NCBI GenBank assembly: GCA_020832655.1
Contig: JAFIEF010000007.1
Coordinates: forward strand, 1 to 64,000
Source of the DNA: Paracoccaceae bacterium
GTDB lineage: Bacteria > Pseudomonadota > Alphaproteobacteria > Rhodobacterales > Rhodobacteraceae
Length of the DNA stretch: 64,000 nt
Direction: 5' to 3'
Every line of letters starts with the position of its first letter. The first letter of the stretch is position 1. Below the pieces are notes generated by a model. The model worked only from the letters and a program-made list of their open reading frames with translations, was not told where the DNA came from and made no database searches. The position numbers were made by a program, and so were the translations under genes. Positions 26,890-34,287 of this stretch are shown piece after piece.

Positions 26890-26947
26890 GGGATGGTGGG
26901 ACGACGCTCGCGCGGCTGGCGCCGCACGTCGCCCCGCCCACCATCCC
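26890..26947 (+). terminator. Long stem-loop downstream of fhs
   Basis: Perfect 11-bp outer stem GGGATGGTGGG (26890-26900) with CCCACCATCCC (26937-26947) plus an inner CGACG/CGTCG pairing. It begins 8 bp after the fhs stop. No T-run; the size and symmetry suggest an mRNA-stabilising or REP-like element as well as possible termination. Confidence 0.55.
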
Positions 26948-27014
26948 GCAGCGCTGCATTGAAACCGGCAAGGGCAAGCGATAGGTAGCGGTCTGACAAA
27001 GAAGGATCCCTGCC

Positions 27015-27320
27015 ATGCCCGCGCCAGAGAACTGCCACAGCATGACCGAGCTTCGTGCCGAGATCGACCGGCTGGACCGGCAATTGATTGATCTGCTTGC
27101 CGCGCGCGCGGGATATATCGACCGCGCCATTGAAATCAAGGCGTGCGAGGGGCTGCCCGCGCGGATCACCGCCCGCGTTGACGAGGTCATCGACAATGCC
27201 CGCGCCGGGGCTGCGCGCAAGGGGCTGGATCCGGCACTGGCCGGGGCGCTGTGGTCGCAGATCGTGGAATGGTCCATTGCCCGCGAAGAGCGCGCGCTGG
27301 GACCAAGCAAGGAGGGATGA
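27015..27320 (+). CDS. Chorismate mutase, AroQ class
   Basis: A 101-residue all-helical protein with the AroQ pattern [31 protein letters not shown] and a C-terminal [14 protein letters not shown] helix. It rearranges chorismate to prephenate for Phe/Tyr synthesis (PchB-like isochorismate pyruvate lyases look similar, so this is the alternative). AAGGATCCCTGCC precedes the ATG. Its stop lies 5 bp before the folD start, so the two are co-transcribed. Confidence 0.87.
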   Translation: MPAPENCHSMTELRAEIDRLDRQLIDLLAARAGYIDRAIEIKACEGLPARITARVDEVIDNARAGAARKGLDPALAGALWSQIVEWSIAREERALGPSKEG

Positions 27321-27325
27321 CAGCG

Positions 27326-28219
27326 ATGAGTGCCATGATACTGGATGGCAAGGCCTTTGCCGCGCGGCTGCGCGGCGAAATTGCGGGCCATGTCGCAAAA
27401 CTGAAAGAGACGCATGGCCTGACACCGGGTCTGGCGGTGGTGCTGGTGGGGGAAGATCCGGCAAGCCAGGTCTATGTCCGCTCCAAGGGGAAGATGACGG
27501 TCGAGGTCGGAATGGCCTCTTTCGAACATCGTCTGGATGTCGATGCGTCCGAGGTGGAGCTTCTGGCACTGATCCAGAAACTGAATGCCGACCCGCAAGT
27601 GCATGGTATTCTGGTGCAACTTCCGTTGCCCCCGCAGATGAACGCGGATCTGGTGATCAATGCGATTGACCCGGCCAAGGATGTCGACGGGTTTCACATT
27701 TCGAATGTGGGGCTGTTGGGTACGGGCCAGAAATCGATGGTGCCCTGCACTCCGCTGGGCTGTCTGATGATGCTGCGCGATCATCTGGGCGATTTGTCGG
27801 GGATGAATGCGGTTGTGGTCGGACGTTCGAATATTGTCGGCAAGCCGATGGCGCAGCTTTTGCTGGGGGACAGCTGTACAGTGACGATCGCGCATTCACG
27901 CACGCGCGATCTGGCCGAGGTTTGCCGCCGCGCGGATATCCTTGTCGCTGCTGTCGGGCGGCCACAGATGATCCCCGGCGATTGGGTCAAACCCGGCGCG
28001 ACCGTGATCGATGTCGGCATCAACCGCATCGATGAGGGCGCGGGAAAATCCCGTCTTGTCGGGGATGTGGAGTTTGACAGCGCGGCGCAGGTCGCGGGGG
28101 CAATCACCCCTGTGCCGGGCGGGGTGGGGCCGATGACGATTGCCTGCCTTCTGGCGAATACGGTGACGGCGAGCTGCCGTGCGCATGGCCTGCCCGAACC
28201 GGTCGGCCTGACTGCCTGA
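27326..28219 (+). CDS. folD: Methylenetetrahydrofolate dehydrogenase / methenyltetrahydrofolate cyclohydrolase
   Basis: A 297-residue bifunctional enzyme. Motifs: [18 protein letters not shown] with the catalytic Lys, QLPLPPQMN, the NADP region [18 protein letters not shown], and [11 protein letters not shown] near the C-terminus. The start at ATG 27326 is chosen because AAGGAGGG (27309-27316) is 9-10 nt upstream; an ATG at 27317, overlapping the chorismate mutase stop, is too close to that site. Works with fhs in one-carbon metabolism. Confidence 0.95.
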   Translation: MSAMILDGKAFAARLRGEIAGHVAKLKETHGLTPGLAVVLVGEDPASQVYVRSKGKMTVEVGMASFEHRLDVDASEVELLALIQKLNADPQVHGILVQLPLPPQMNADLVINAIDPAKDVDGFHISNVGLLGTGQKSMVPCTPLGCLMMLRDHLGDLSGMNAVVVGRSNIVGKPMAQLLLGDSCTVTIAHSRTRDLAEVCRRADILVAAVGRPQMIPGDWVKPGATVIDVGINRIDEGAGKSRLVGDVEFDSAAQVAGAITPVPGGVGPMTIACLLANTVTASCRAHGLPEPVGLTA

Positions 28220-28245
28220 AAACGGCCCTGACGCTGTGGCCGCGA

Positions 28246-28896
28246 TCAGATCCGGTAGCGCAGCGTCGGGGTGACGATGGCGGCAAACAGCACCCCGGCG
28301 ACAAAGCCGCCCAGATGGGCTTCCCATGCCAGAAGCCCCGACAGCAGCAACCACAGCGCAACATTGAGCACCCCAAGCCCCAGAAGCGACATCCAGAGCG
28401 GGCGCATGGGGCTTCCCAGATGGTGACGCAGTTGCCATTCCCAGAACTTCCACGCCCCGATCAGCCCGAATACGGCCCCTGACGCGCCGATCATCGGTGC
28501 TTCGGTTCCGGCAAGCAGCGCAAAACCCGCCCCGCCCCCGATAGCCGACACGACATAGAGCAGCAAAAAGCCCCTGGCCCCGATCCGCGCAACAACGATG
28601 CCGCCCAGCGCCAGCACCGCAACCATATTGCCGATCAGATGCAAAAAACCGCCATGCAGCAGCGCGTAGCTGAGGAACATGACTTCGCGCTGGAAGGCAT
28701 AGAGCGGCTCCCACCCGAGCAGAAGCCCGTTCCAGAAGGCACCATAGGCGATGGCAGTCTGGCGCAGCCCGCCCGCGCTGATCTGGCCAGCTTCGGCCAA
28801 TGTCAGCAATATCTCTGGCAGGCATGTCAGGGCGACCAGTGCCAGAACGACAGGGCTGTTGGCCTTGGTGGGGAAGGTGATGCTGCGCGGCGCCAT
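28246..28896 (-). CDS. Rhomboid-family intramembrane serine protease
   Basis: A 216-residue protein with about six transmembrane helices. The catalytic Ser lies in GASGAVFGLIGAW and the catalytic His in AHLGGFVAG; the HGGFLHLIGNM motif of helix 2 is also present. Rhomboids cut single-pass membrane substrates within the bilayer. The frame is open to an ATG at 28983, but those 29 codons use rare codons and no Shine-Dalgarno is seen, so the start is placed at 28896 (uncertain). Downstream of, and co-directional with, the sugar transferase gene. Confidence 0.85.
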   Translation of the reverse strand: MAPRSITFPTKANSPVVLALVALTCLPEILLTLAEAGQISAGGLRQTAIAYGAFWNGLLLGWEPLYAFQREVMFLSYALLHGGFLHLIGNMVAVLALGGIVVARIGARGFLLLYVVSAIGGGAGFALLAGTEAPMIGASGAVFGLIGAWKFWEWQLRHHLGSPMRPLWMSLLGLGVLNVALWLLLSGLLAWEAHLGGFVAGVLFAAIVTPTLRYRI

Positions 28897-28990
28897 GAGG
28901 GCGGCTTTTACACTCTCTTCGATCAGTTGCAAGCTGTCAGCGTCTTGCCCGGCCCGTGCTGCGTGTCGTCCTGTCAGGCGCATCGACGTA

Positions 28991-29689
28991 TCAAAAGCCG
29001 GTGGAGCGCAGCATTGTCCTGATTGTCTGCCAGATCAGGCGCAGATCCGAGCGCAGGCTCAGGTTGCGTGCATAGACGACATCGATTTCTGCGCGGCGCG
29101 CGAATTCCGCATCATTGCGCTCCGTCACCTGCCACAGCCCCGAAATGCCCGGCCGCATGGCCGTGTAGACCGACAGTGTCGGCCCGTACAGGCTGCGCTG
29201 GCACAACATGATCGGGCGCGGGCCAAGCAGGCTCATATCCCCGCGCAGCACATTCAGGAATTGGGGCACTTCATCCAGCGAGGTCTTGCGCAGGATATGG
29301 CCCAGCCGGGTGACGCGCGGGTCATCTTTCAGTTTCTGCGTGGCATCCCATTCGGCGCGTTTGGCCGGATCAGCGCGCAGGATCTGTTCCAGCACGGCAT
29401 CGGCATCAGGGCGCATGGTACGCAGTTTCCACAGCCGAAAGCTCTGGCCGTTACGTCCCAGACGCAGTTGCGAATAGAAGGGGGTGACGCCGCATAGCCA
29501 CAGGGCCAGCACGGCCAGCGCCACGACCGGCACGGCAATGGGCAGCAGCAGCACTGTCACGGTCAGGTCCAGCATGCGCTTGCCATAGGCGTGATAGATA
29601 CCGTTCGGGAAGACGCCATGCACGCGCCCGCCATCCACCGCATAGGCGGCCTGCAACAGTGCAGATTTATGTGACGGATGATAGGACAT
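28991..29689 (-). CDS. Exopolysaccharide sugar transferase (undecaprenyl-phosphate glycosyl-1-P transferase type)
   Basis: A 232-residue protein of the bacterial sugar transferase family (PF02397). A transmembrane helix at about residues 40-65 (RMLDLTVTVLLLPIAVPVVALAV) is followed by the catalytic part: FRLWKLRTMRPDAD, SLDEVPQFLNVLRGDMSLLGPRP and MRPGISGLWQV. Such enzymes load the first sugar phosphate on the lipid carrier in exopolysaccharide synthesis. The start at MSYHPSHKSALL is chosen over 17 upstream codons that are not conserved-looking. No other polymer-assembly genes are adjacent, although the ExeA-like gene lies upstream on the other strand. Confidence 0.9.
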   Translation of the reverse strand: MSYHPSHKSALLQAAYAVDGGRVHGVFPNGIYHAYGKRMLDLTVTVLLLPIAVPVVALAVLALWLCGVTPFYSQLRLGRNGQSFRLWKLRTMRPDADAVLEQILRADPAKRAEWDATQKLKDDPRVTRLGHILRKTSLDEVPQFLNVLRGDMSLLGPRPIMLCQRSLYGPTLSVYTAMRPGISGLWQVTERNDAEFARRAEIDVVYARNLSLRSDLRLIWQTIRTMLRSTGF

Positions 29690-29894
29690 GACGCGTGCTT
29701 TCCAGTTAATCAGACCAAACCGACTGCGCCCTGATGCCACGGCGCCCGAAGGGTAACGTTAACAACTCGTAAAGCTTCTATCGGATCGAGGGAGAAATAC
29801 GAGGCATTCGCGGTAAATAATTCGAGAATATTTGGCGATATTCTGTCCACCCCTGGGGATTGTCGCGGTGGGCAGCACAAAGGAGCATAACGCC
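29690..29894. other. Intergenic leader region before a candidate small ORF
   Basis: Non-coding stretch between the sugar transferase start and a possible small ORF. It is AT-richer than average and contains the inverted repeat GAATAT (29826-29831) / ATATTC (29838-29843). No clear promoter hexamers were found. Confidence 0.4.
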
Positions 29895-30044
29895 ATGATT
29901 GTTTCCAGAAGTGCCGATATTGCACGTCTTGGCGACGACGGTCCAGCGCTTCGAAACGGACGAAAATCTGTCCCGAAGCGCAGTCAGAACGAATCGAAGC
30001 CGCATGCCGCGCAGCCGCGGCTGGTTGCCTTAAGCATGACTTGA
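29895..30044 (+). CDS. Candidate small protein, 49 residues
   Basis: ATG 29895 is preceded by AAAGGAG (29879-29885) at 9 nt, a good ribosome binding site in an otherwise empty 427-bp gap. The product (MIVSRSADIARLGDDGPALR...) is basic and polar in its second half, with no signal peptide or transmembrane helix and no recognised family. It ends 72 bp before the ExeA-like ATPase gene. Codon use is mixed, so this is a tentative call. Confidence 0.3.
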   Translation: MIVSRSADIARLGDDGPALRNGRKSVPKRSQNESKPHAAQPRLVALSMT

Positions 30045-30116
30045 TTGCGCTTGAATTTTGTCACAACTCGGCGCTAGAGCTTGGCACTGAAACACCTCCG
30101 CCCAGGCAAAGGACGC

Positions 30117-30953
30117 ATGCAGAAGTTCAGCTCATATCTTGACCATTTCGGGTTTCACCAGCGTCCGTTTTCGCTGACGCCGGACCCTGAATTCCTGTTC
30201 TGGTCAGATGCTGCGCGCGGTGCTTACGCGATGCTGCAATATGGGCTGGCCACGCGCGCGCCGATCACGCTGCTGACCGGCGAGATTGGTGCGGGCAAGA
30301 CCGTTCTTCTTCAGCATTTCATCGAAGAGGTCGAGGATGATGACACTTTGTCCATCGCCCTTGTCACCAATACCCGCCCCAACACGCGCGAAATCCTGCA
30401 ATGGTTGCTGCCGGAACTGCTTCAGTCCGATCTGGGCGAAGAGGCCCGCTTTCTGAAGGTGCAGGAATTTCTGATCCGCGAATATAATGAAGGGCGTCGT
30501 GTGCTTCTGGTCATCGACGAGGCGCAGAACCTGTCGTCAGAGGCGCTGGAAGAATTGCGGATGCTGACCAATATCAATCTGGGCAAGGAAGAGGTGCTGC
30601 AGCTCTTTCTGATCGGCCAGCCGGAATTGCGCGACAATGTACGCCGCCCCGATCTGGTGCAGTTCGCGCAACGTGTCGCGGCGAATTACCATCTGCCCTA
30701 TATGAAGGCCGACACGGTCGCCCAATATATCGCGCATCGTCTGACCGTGGCGGGCGGGCGGCCCAGCCTGTTCAGCAAGCAGGCTGCTATGCTGGTGTTC
30801 GAGGCCACAGGCGGGGTGCCGCGGCTGATCAACCAGCTTTGCGACATGGCGCTGACCTATGCCTATGCAGAAGGCGCGCCGGTGATCAAGCGCGCCACCG
30901 TGCAGGCCGTGCTGGATGACGGCATCTTCTTTTCCCCGGTCGACAGGAAATAG
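30117..30953 (+). CDS. ExeA/GspA-like AAA ATPase
   Basis: A 278-residue cytoplasmic ATPase. It starts MQKFSSYLDHFGFHQRPFSLTPDPEFLFWS, typical for ExeA-like and XrtA-associated ATPases; Walker A is LLTGEIGAGKTVLLQHF and Walker B VLLVIDEAQNLSSE, followed by sensor-like LFLIGQPELRD and RLINQLCDMAL. Relatives occur in type II secretion (ExeA) and in exopolysaccharide loci. The C-terminal peptidoglycan-binding domain of true ExeA is absent. AAAGGACGC precedes the ATG; 12 in-frame upstream codons are rejected. Confidence 0.85.
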   Translation: MQKFSSYLDHFGFHQRPFSLTPDPEFLFWSDAARGAYAMLQYGLATRAPITLLTGEIGAGKTVLLQHFIEEVEDDDTLSIALVTNTRPNTREILQWLLPELLQSDLGEEARFLKVQEFLIREYNEGRRVLLVIDEAQNLSSEALEELRMLTNINLGKEEVLQLFLIGQPELRDNVRRPDLVQFAQRVAANYHLPYMKADTVAQYIAHRLTVAGGRPSLFSKQAAMLVFEATGGVPRLINQLCDMALTYAYAEGAPVIKRATVQAVLDDGIFFSPVDRK

Positions 30954-30957
30954 CGCG

Positions 30958-31380
30958 TCACCAATGCCCGGTATTGCCCATGCTTGCCCAGGGTTCCCGT
31001 GGCGGCAACGCGCCGCCCTGTTGCAGCAACTCGATCGAGATATTGTCGGGTGAACGCACAAAGGCCATGCGCCCGTCGCGCGGGGGGCGGTTGATGGTTA
31101 CGCCAGCTTCCTGCAATTCGGCGCATTTGGCATAGATATCCTCGACCTCATAGGCCAGATGCCCGAAATGGCGACTGTCAGAAGGCAGGCCGTCATCCCC
31201 ATCCCAGTTATAGGTCAGTTCCACCGGGCATTCAGGCTGGCCGGGCGGGGCCATGAAGACCAGCGTGAAGCGGCCCTGTTCATGATCCATGCGGCGGGTT
31301 TCTTCCAGACCCAGCAACCGGTAGAAGGCGATAGATTTTTCCAGATCCCTGACCCGGACCATTGTGTGCAGATAGCGCAT
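30958..31380 (-). CDS. gloA: Lactoylglutathione lyase (glyoxalase I), VOC family
   Basis: A 140-residue vicinal oxygen chelate protein. MRYLHTMVRVRDLEKSIAFYRLLGLEETRR begins the first beta-alpha-beta-beta-beta unit; the metal ligands are expected at His 5 (YLHTMVRV), the Glu of VELTYN, the His of FGHLAYEV and the Glu of SIELLQ. It converts the methylglyoxal-glutathione adduct to lactoylglutathione. The start at 31380 follows AGGGACAC; 35 upstream codons are rejected. Convergent with the ATPase gene. Confidence 0.88.
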   Translation of the reverse strand: MRYLHTMVRVRDLEKSIAFYRLLGLEETRRMDHEQGRFTLVFMAPPGQPECPVELTYNWDGDDGLPSDSRHFGHLAYEVEDIYAKCAELQEAGVTINRPPRDGRMAFVRSPDNISIELLQQGGALPPREPWASMGNTGHW

Positions 31381-31504
31381 GATATGTGTCCCTGTTGCCT
31401 GTGTCGAAGATAACAGCGCCATCGCGCGGATCAATGGGGGTTTCAGAATCATGTGAAACCCGCATATGCTGGCGCACCACATCATCTTGTAGCGCGGTCG
31501 AAAA

Positions 31505-32284
31505 ATGAAGCAGTATCTGGATGCATTGCAGCATATCCTTGATCATGGCGTGCCGTCTGATGATCGAACCGGTACTGGCACGCTGGCGGTATTCGGGATG
31601 CAGATGCGCTTTGATCTGGCTGATGGCTTCCCGCTTGTCACCACAAAGCGCGTGCATCTGAAATCCATCATTCACGAACTGCTCTGGTTCCTGTCAGGGG
31701 ACACGAATGTTGGGTATCTGCAAGAAAACGGCGTGACGATCTGGGATGAATGGGCCGATGCCACAGGCGATCTGGGGCCGGTCTATGGCCGCCAGTGGCG
31801 CAATTTCGGCGGTGTCGACCAGATTGCCGAATTGCAGCGCATGATCCGCGACACCCCCGACAGCCGCCGCATGATCGTGTCGGCCTGGAACCCGCCCGAT
31901 GTGCCGGATATGGCGCTGCCGCCCTGCCATACGCTGTGGCAGGTGCGGGTGCTGGGCGGCAGGCTGCATCTGCAACTCTATCAGCGTTCGGCCGACATGT
32001 TTCTGGGCGTGCCGTTCAACATTGCCTCCTATGCGCTGCTGGCGCTGATGCTGGCGCATGTGACCGGGCTGAAACCGGGCAGTTTCGTGCATACATTGGG
32101 CGACGCCCATATCTATTCCAACCATATGGAGCAGGTGCGCACCCAGCTGGCGCGCGCGCCCCGCCCCCTGCCGCAGATAACCCTGCTGCGCCGCCCCGAC
32201 AGCATCTTTGATTTCCGGTACGAGGATTTCCGCATCCAGAACTACGACCCGCATCCCGCGATCAAGGCACCGGTGGCGGTTTAG
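31505..32284 (+). CDS. thyA: Thymidylate synthase
   Basis: A 259-residue enzyme that methylates dUMP to dTMP with methylenetetrahydrofolate. Motifs: [23 protein letters not shown], the catalytic Cys in LPPCHTLWQ, and [15 protein letters not shown]. Directly upstream of folA (3-bp gap), which regenerates tetrahydrofolate from the dihydrofolate product. The ribosome binding site is weak. First gene of a thyA-folA-hpf operon. Confidence 0.96.
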   Translation: MKQYLDALQHILDHGVPSDDRTGTGTLAVFGMQMRFDLADGFPLVTTKRVHLKSIIHELLWFLSGDTNVGYLQENGVTIWDEWADATGDLGPVYGRQWRNFGGVDQIAELQRMIRDTPDSRRMIVSAWNPPDVPDMALPPCHTLWQVRVLGGRLHLQLYQRSADMFLGVPFNIASYALLALMLAHVTGLKPGSFVHTLGDAHIYSNHMEQVRTQLARAPRPLPQITLLRRPDSIFDFRYEDFRIQNYDPHPAIKAPVAV

Positions 32285-32782
<498 letters not shown>

Positions 32783-32843
32783 AGCTGCGCGCCCCAGCCT
32801 TTATGTGCGAAATGTGACATGTCGCAAGGAAAGGGCGCAGCCA

Positions 32844-33161
32844 ATGCATATTCAGGTCAACACTGACAACACCATCGAGGGGCGCGAGGATGTCACGCGC
32901 TTCGTGACGCAAGTGGTCACGTCCAAGCTGGGCGCGGTGTCTGGCCCGATCACGCGGGTAGAGGTGTATCTGCAAGATCAGAACGCCACCAAGCACGGCC
33001 CGGATGACAAGCATTGCAAGGTCGAAGTCCGGCTTCAGGGGCGCAAGCCCGTTGTGGTGGATGCCGCAGCCGACAACATCAAGTCTTCGGTCACGGCGGC
33101 GGTTGACAAGATGCGCAACCTGCTGGACCGTGAATTGGGCAAGATGCGCGCGCATCGGTGA
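32844..33161 (+). CDS. HPF/RaiA-family ribosome-associated protein (short form)
   Basis: A 105-residue protein of the S30AE family (MHIQVNTDNTIEGREDVTRFVTQVV... KHCKVEVRLQGRKPVVVDAAADNIKSSVTAAVDKMRNLLDRELG). These proteins bind the 30S subunit decoding site and put ribosomes to rest in stationary phase. Only the N-terminal domain is present, as in short HPF. AAGGAAAGGGCGCAGCC precedes the ATG; 13 upstream codons are rejected. Confidence 0.85.
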   Translation: MHIQVNTDNTIEGREDVTRFVTQVVTSKLGAVSGPITRVEVYLQDQNATKHGPDDKHCKVEVRLQGRKPVVVDAAADNIKSSVTAAVDKMRNLLDRELGKMRAHR

Positions 33162-33323
33162 TATGCAGGCGATAGGGCGCAGGCGAGTGTGGTCATGCTG
33201 CAACGCTTCTGGTCTTTTGCCGGGTGCGTCAATATCTGGGGATGGGGTTGGTTCCGGCTACTATCGCTGCGTTCGGCACGGCGATAGCGAGCGCCTGTTG
33301 CATTTCTGAACTGTATCGATTCG

Positions 33324-33343
33324 GGCGCGCAAGCGCGCCTTTT
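33324..33343 (+). terminator. Rho-independent terminator of the thyA-folA-hpf operon
   Basis: Stem GGCGCGC (33324-33330) with GCGCGCC (33333-33339), followed by TTTT, 162 bp after the hpf stop. The stretch between hpf and this stem (33162-33323) carries no gene, only a 7-bp inverted repeat CTATCGC (33261-33267) / GCGATAG (33281-33287). Confidence 0.7.
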
Positions 33344-33402
33344 CTGCCCCATGCGTGGAAAACCCTGCGCCACGGCATAAAACATTGCCATTTTTGGCTG
33401 TA

Positions 33403-33433
33403 TTGTCTATTTTGTTAAACAAGCAGTTAATAT
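33403..33433 (+). promoter_or_regulatory. Candidate promoter of the cellulose operon
   Basis: TTGTCT (33403-33408) and TAATAT (33428-33433) are 19 bp apart (18 bp for TTAATA) in a local AT-rich patch. A small inverted repeat TTGTT-AA-ACAAG sits in the spacer. The predicted transcript would have a leader of about 165 nt before bcsN; no gene or known riboswitch fold was recognised in that leader. Confidence 0.45.
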
Positions 33434-33603
33434 CCGGCGCAATAATACCGGAATGTTGCCGCGATCCATCGTCAGAATGGACACGGCAAGAGGCAAGGGC
33501 AAGGAATGGGCAGGTCATTTGACCACGGCATGATGGCGCATGGGGTTACAGCATGTCTTGCTGTGGCCGACTACGCATATCTGCTGCCCGGGCAGGCAGG
33601 GAT

Positions 33604-34272
33604 ATGGTCAACAGGATTTACCTCAATCGATTGAGTTGCGGCGGCGTTGCAAAGCGGTTGCGCCTGACGCTTATGGGCGTTCTGGGCGGCATTGTGCTGC
33701 AAGCCTGCGATGGCGGGATGATGGCCTCGTTTCAGGGGGAAAGCCCCACGGAACTGGCCGAGGCGCTAAGCGAATACCGCGTGGTACCGGCCTCGCGCGC
33801 GCTGATCAATGTGCCCCATGCGCTGATCGTGCTGGAGCGCGAGCTTGACGGTGTGCTGGAGCAGCGCATCACCCTGCCCAATTCGACCAGCCTGAAAGGC
33901 GAAAATGTCATCCTGCTGCGCGCCCAGACGGCGCGCGCTGCCAGTCGTTCGCGGCTGGTGCTGGAGAATGTGCTGCAGCAATTCGGCGGCGCGCCATCGC
34001 CGTTCACATCGATCGAGGAAAGCGCGCTGACGGCCACCAGCGACGCATATGGCGACATCACCTATACAACCCTGCGTCCGGGCGGGGATTTGACCTGCGT
34101 TCTGGCGTTTCGCCGTTCGCAGATCGGCAGCCGCCCGCTGCCGCGCGGTGCGTCCTCTCTCGACATCATGCTGCGCAACTGTGTCTCTGGCTCGGCGGAA
34201 CGCGCTTTGCAACCGATCATGGGGTCGGATGCGTTTGGACTGGCCAGCCCGGTCTTTGGGCGCGGGTCATGA
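33604..34272 (+). CDS. bcsN: BcsN-like cellulose biosynthesis lipoprotein
   Basis: A 222-residue predicted lipoprotein (hydrophobic stretch MGVLGGIVLQAC, Cys about residue 35). The body, with PHALIVLERELDGVLEQRITLPN, NVILLRAQTA and the Cys-containing GGDLTCVLAFRR segment, resembles BcsN, an accessory protein of alphaproteobacterial cellulose clusters whose role is not well defined. It lies 15 bp upstream of bcsA. The first codons are atypical, so the start could also be the TTG at 33658 or ATG at 33673. The BcsN assignment rests on recalled similarity and on position. Confidence 0.65.
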   Translation: MVNRIYLNRLSCGGVAKRLRLTLMGVLGGIVLQACDGGMMASFQGESPTELAEALSEYRVVPASRALINVPHALIVLERELDGVLEQRITLPNSTSLKGENVILLRAQTARAASRSRLVLENVLQQFGGAPSPFTSIEESALTATSDAYGDITYTTLRPGGDLTCVLAFRRSQIGSRPLPRGASSLDIMLRNCVSGSAERALQPIMGSDAFGLASPVFGRGS

Positions 34273-34287
34273 GGAGTAGGTGGTGAC

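Noticed and set aside
33434-33603. A c-di-GMP riboswitch in the leader of the cellulose operon
   Set aside because: I looked for the GEMM core and tetraloop-receptor pattern and did not find it.
33506-33634. A 42-codon frame in the cellulose operon leader
   Set aside because: It overlaps the bcsN start and its ribosome binding site is too close to the ATG; nothing supports translation.
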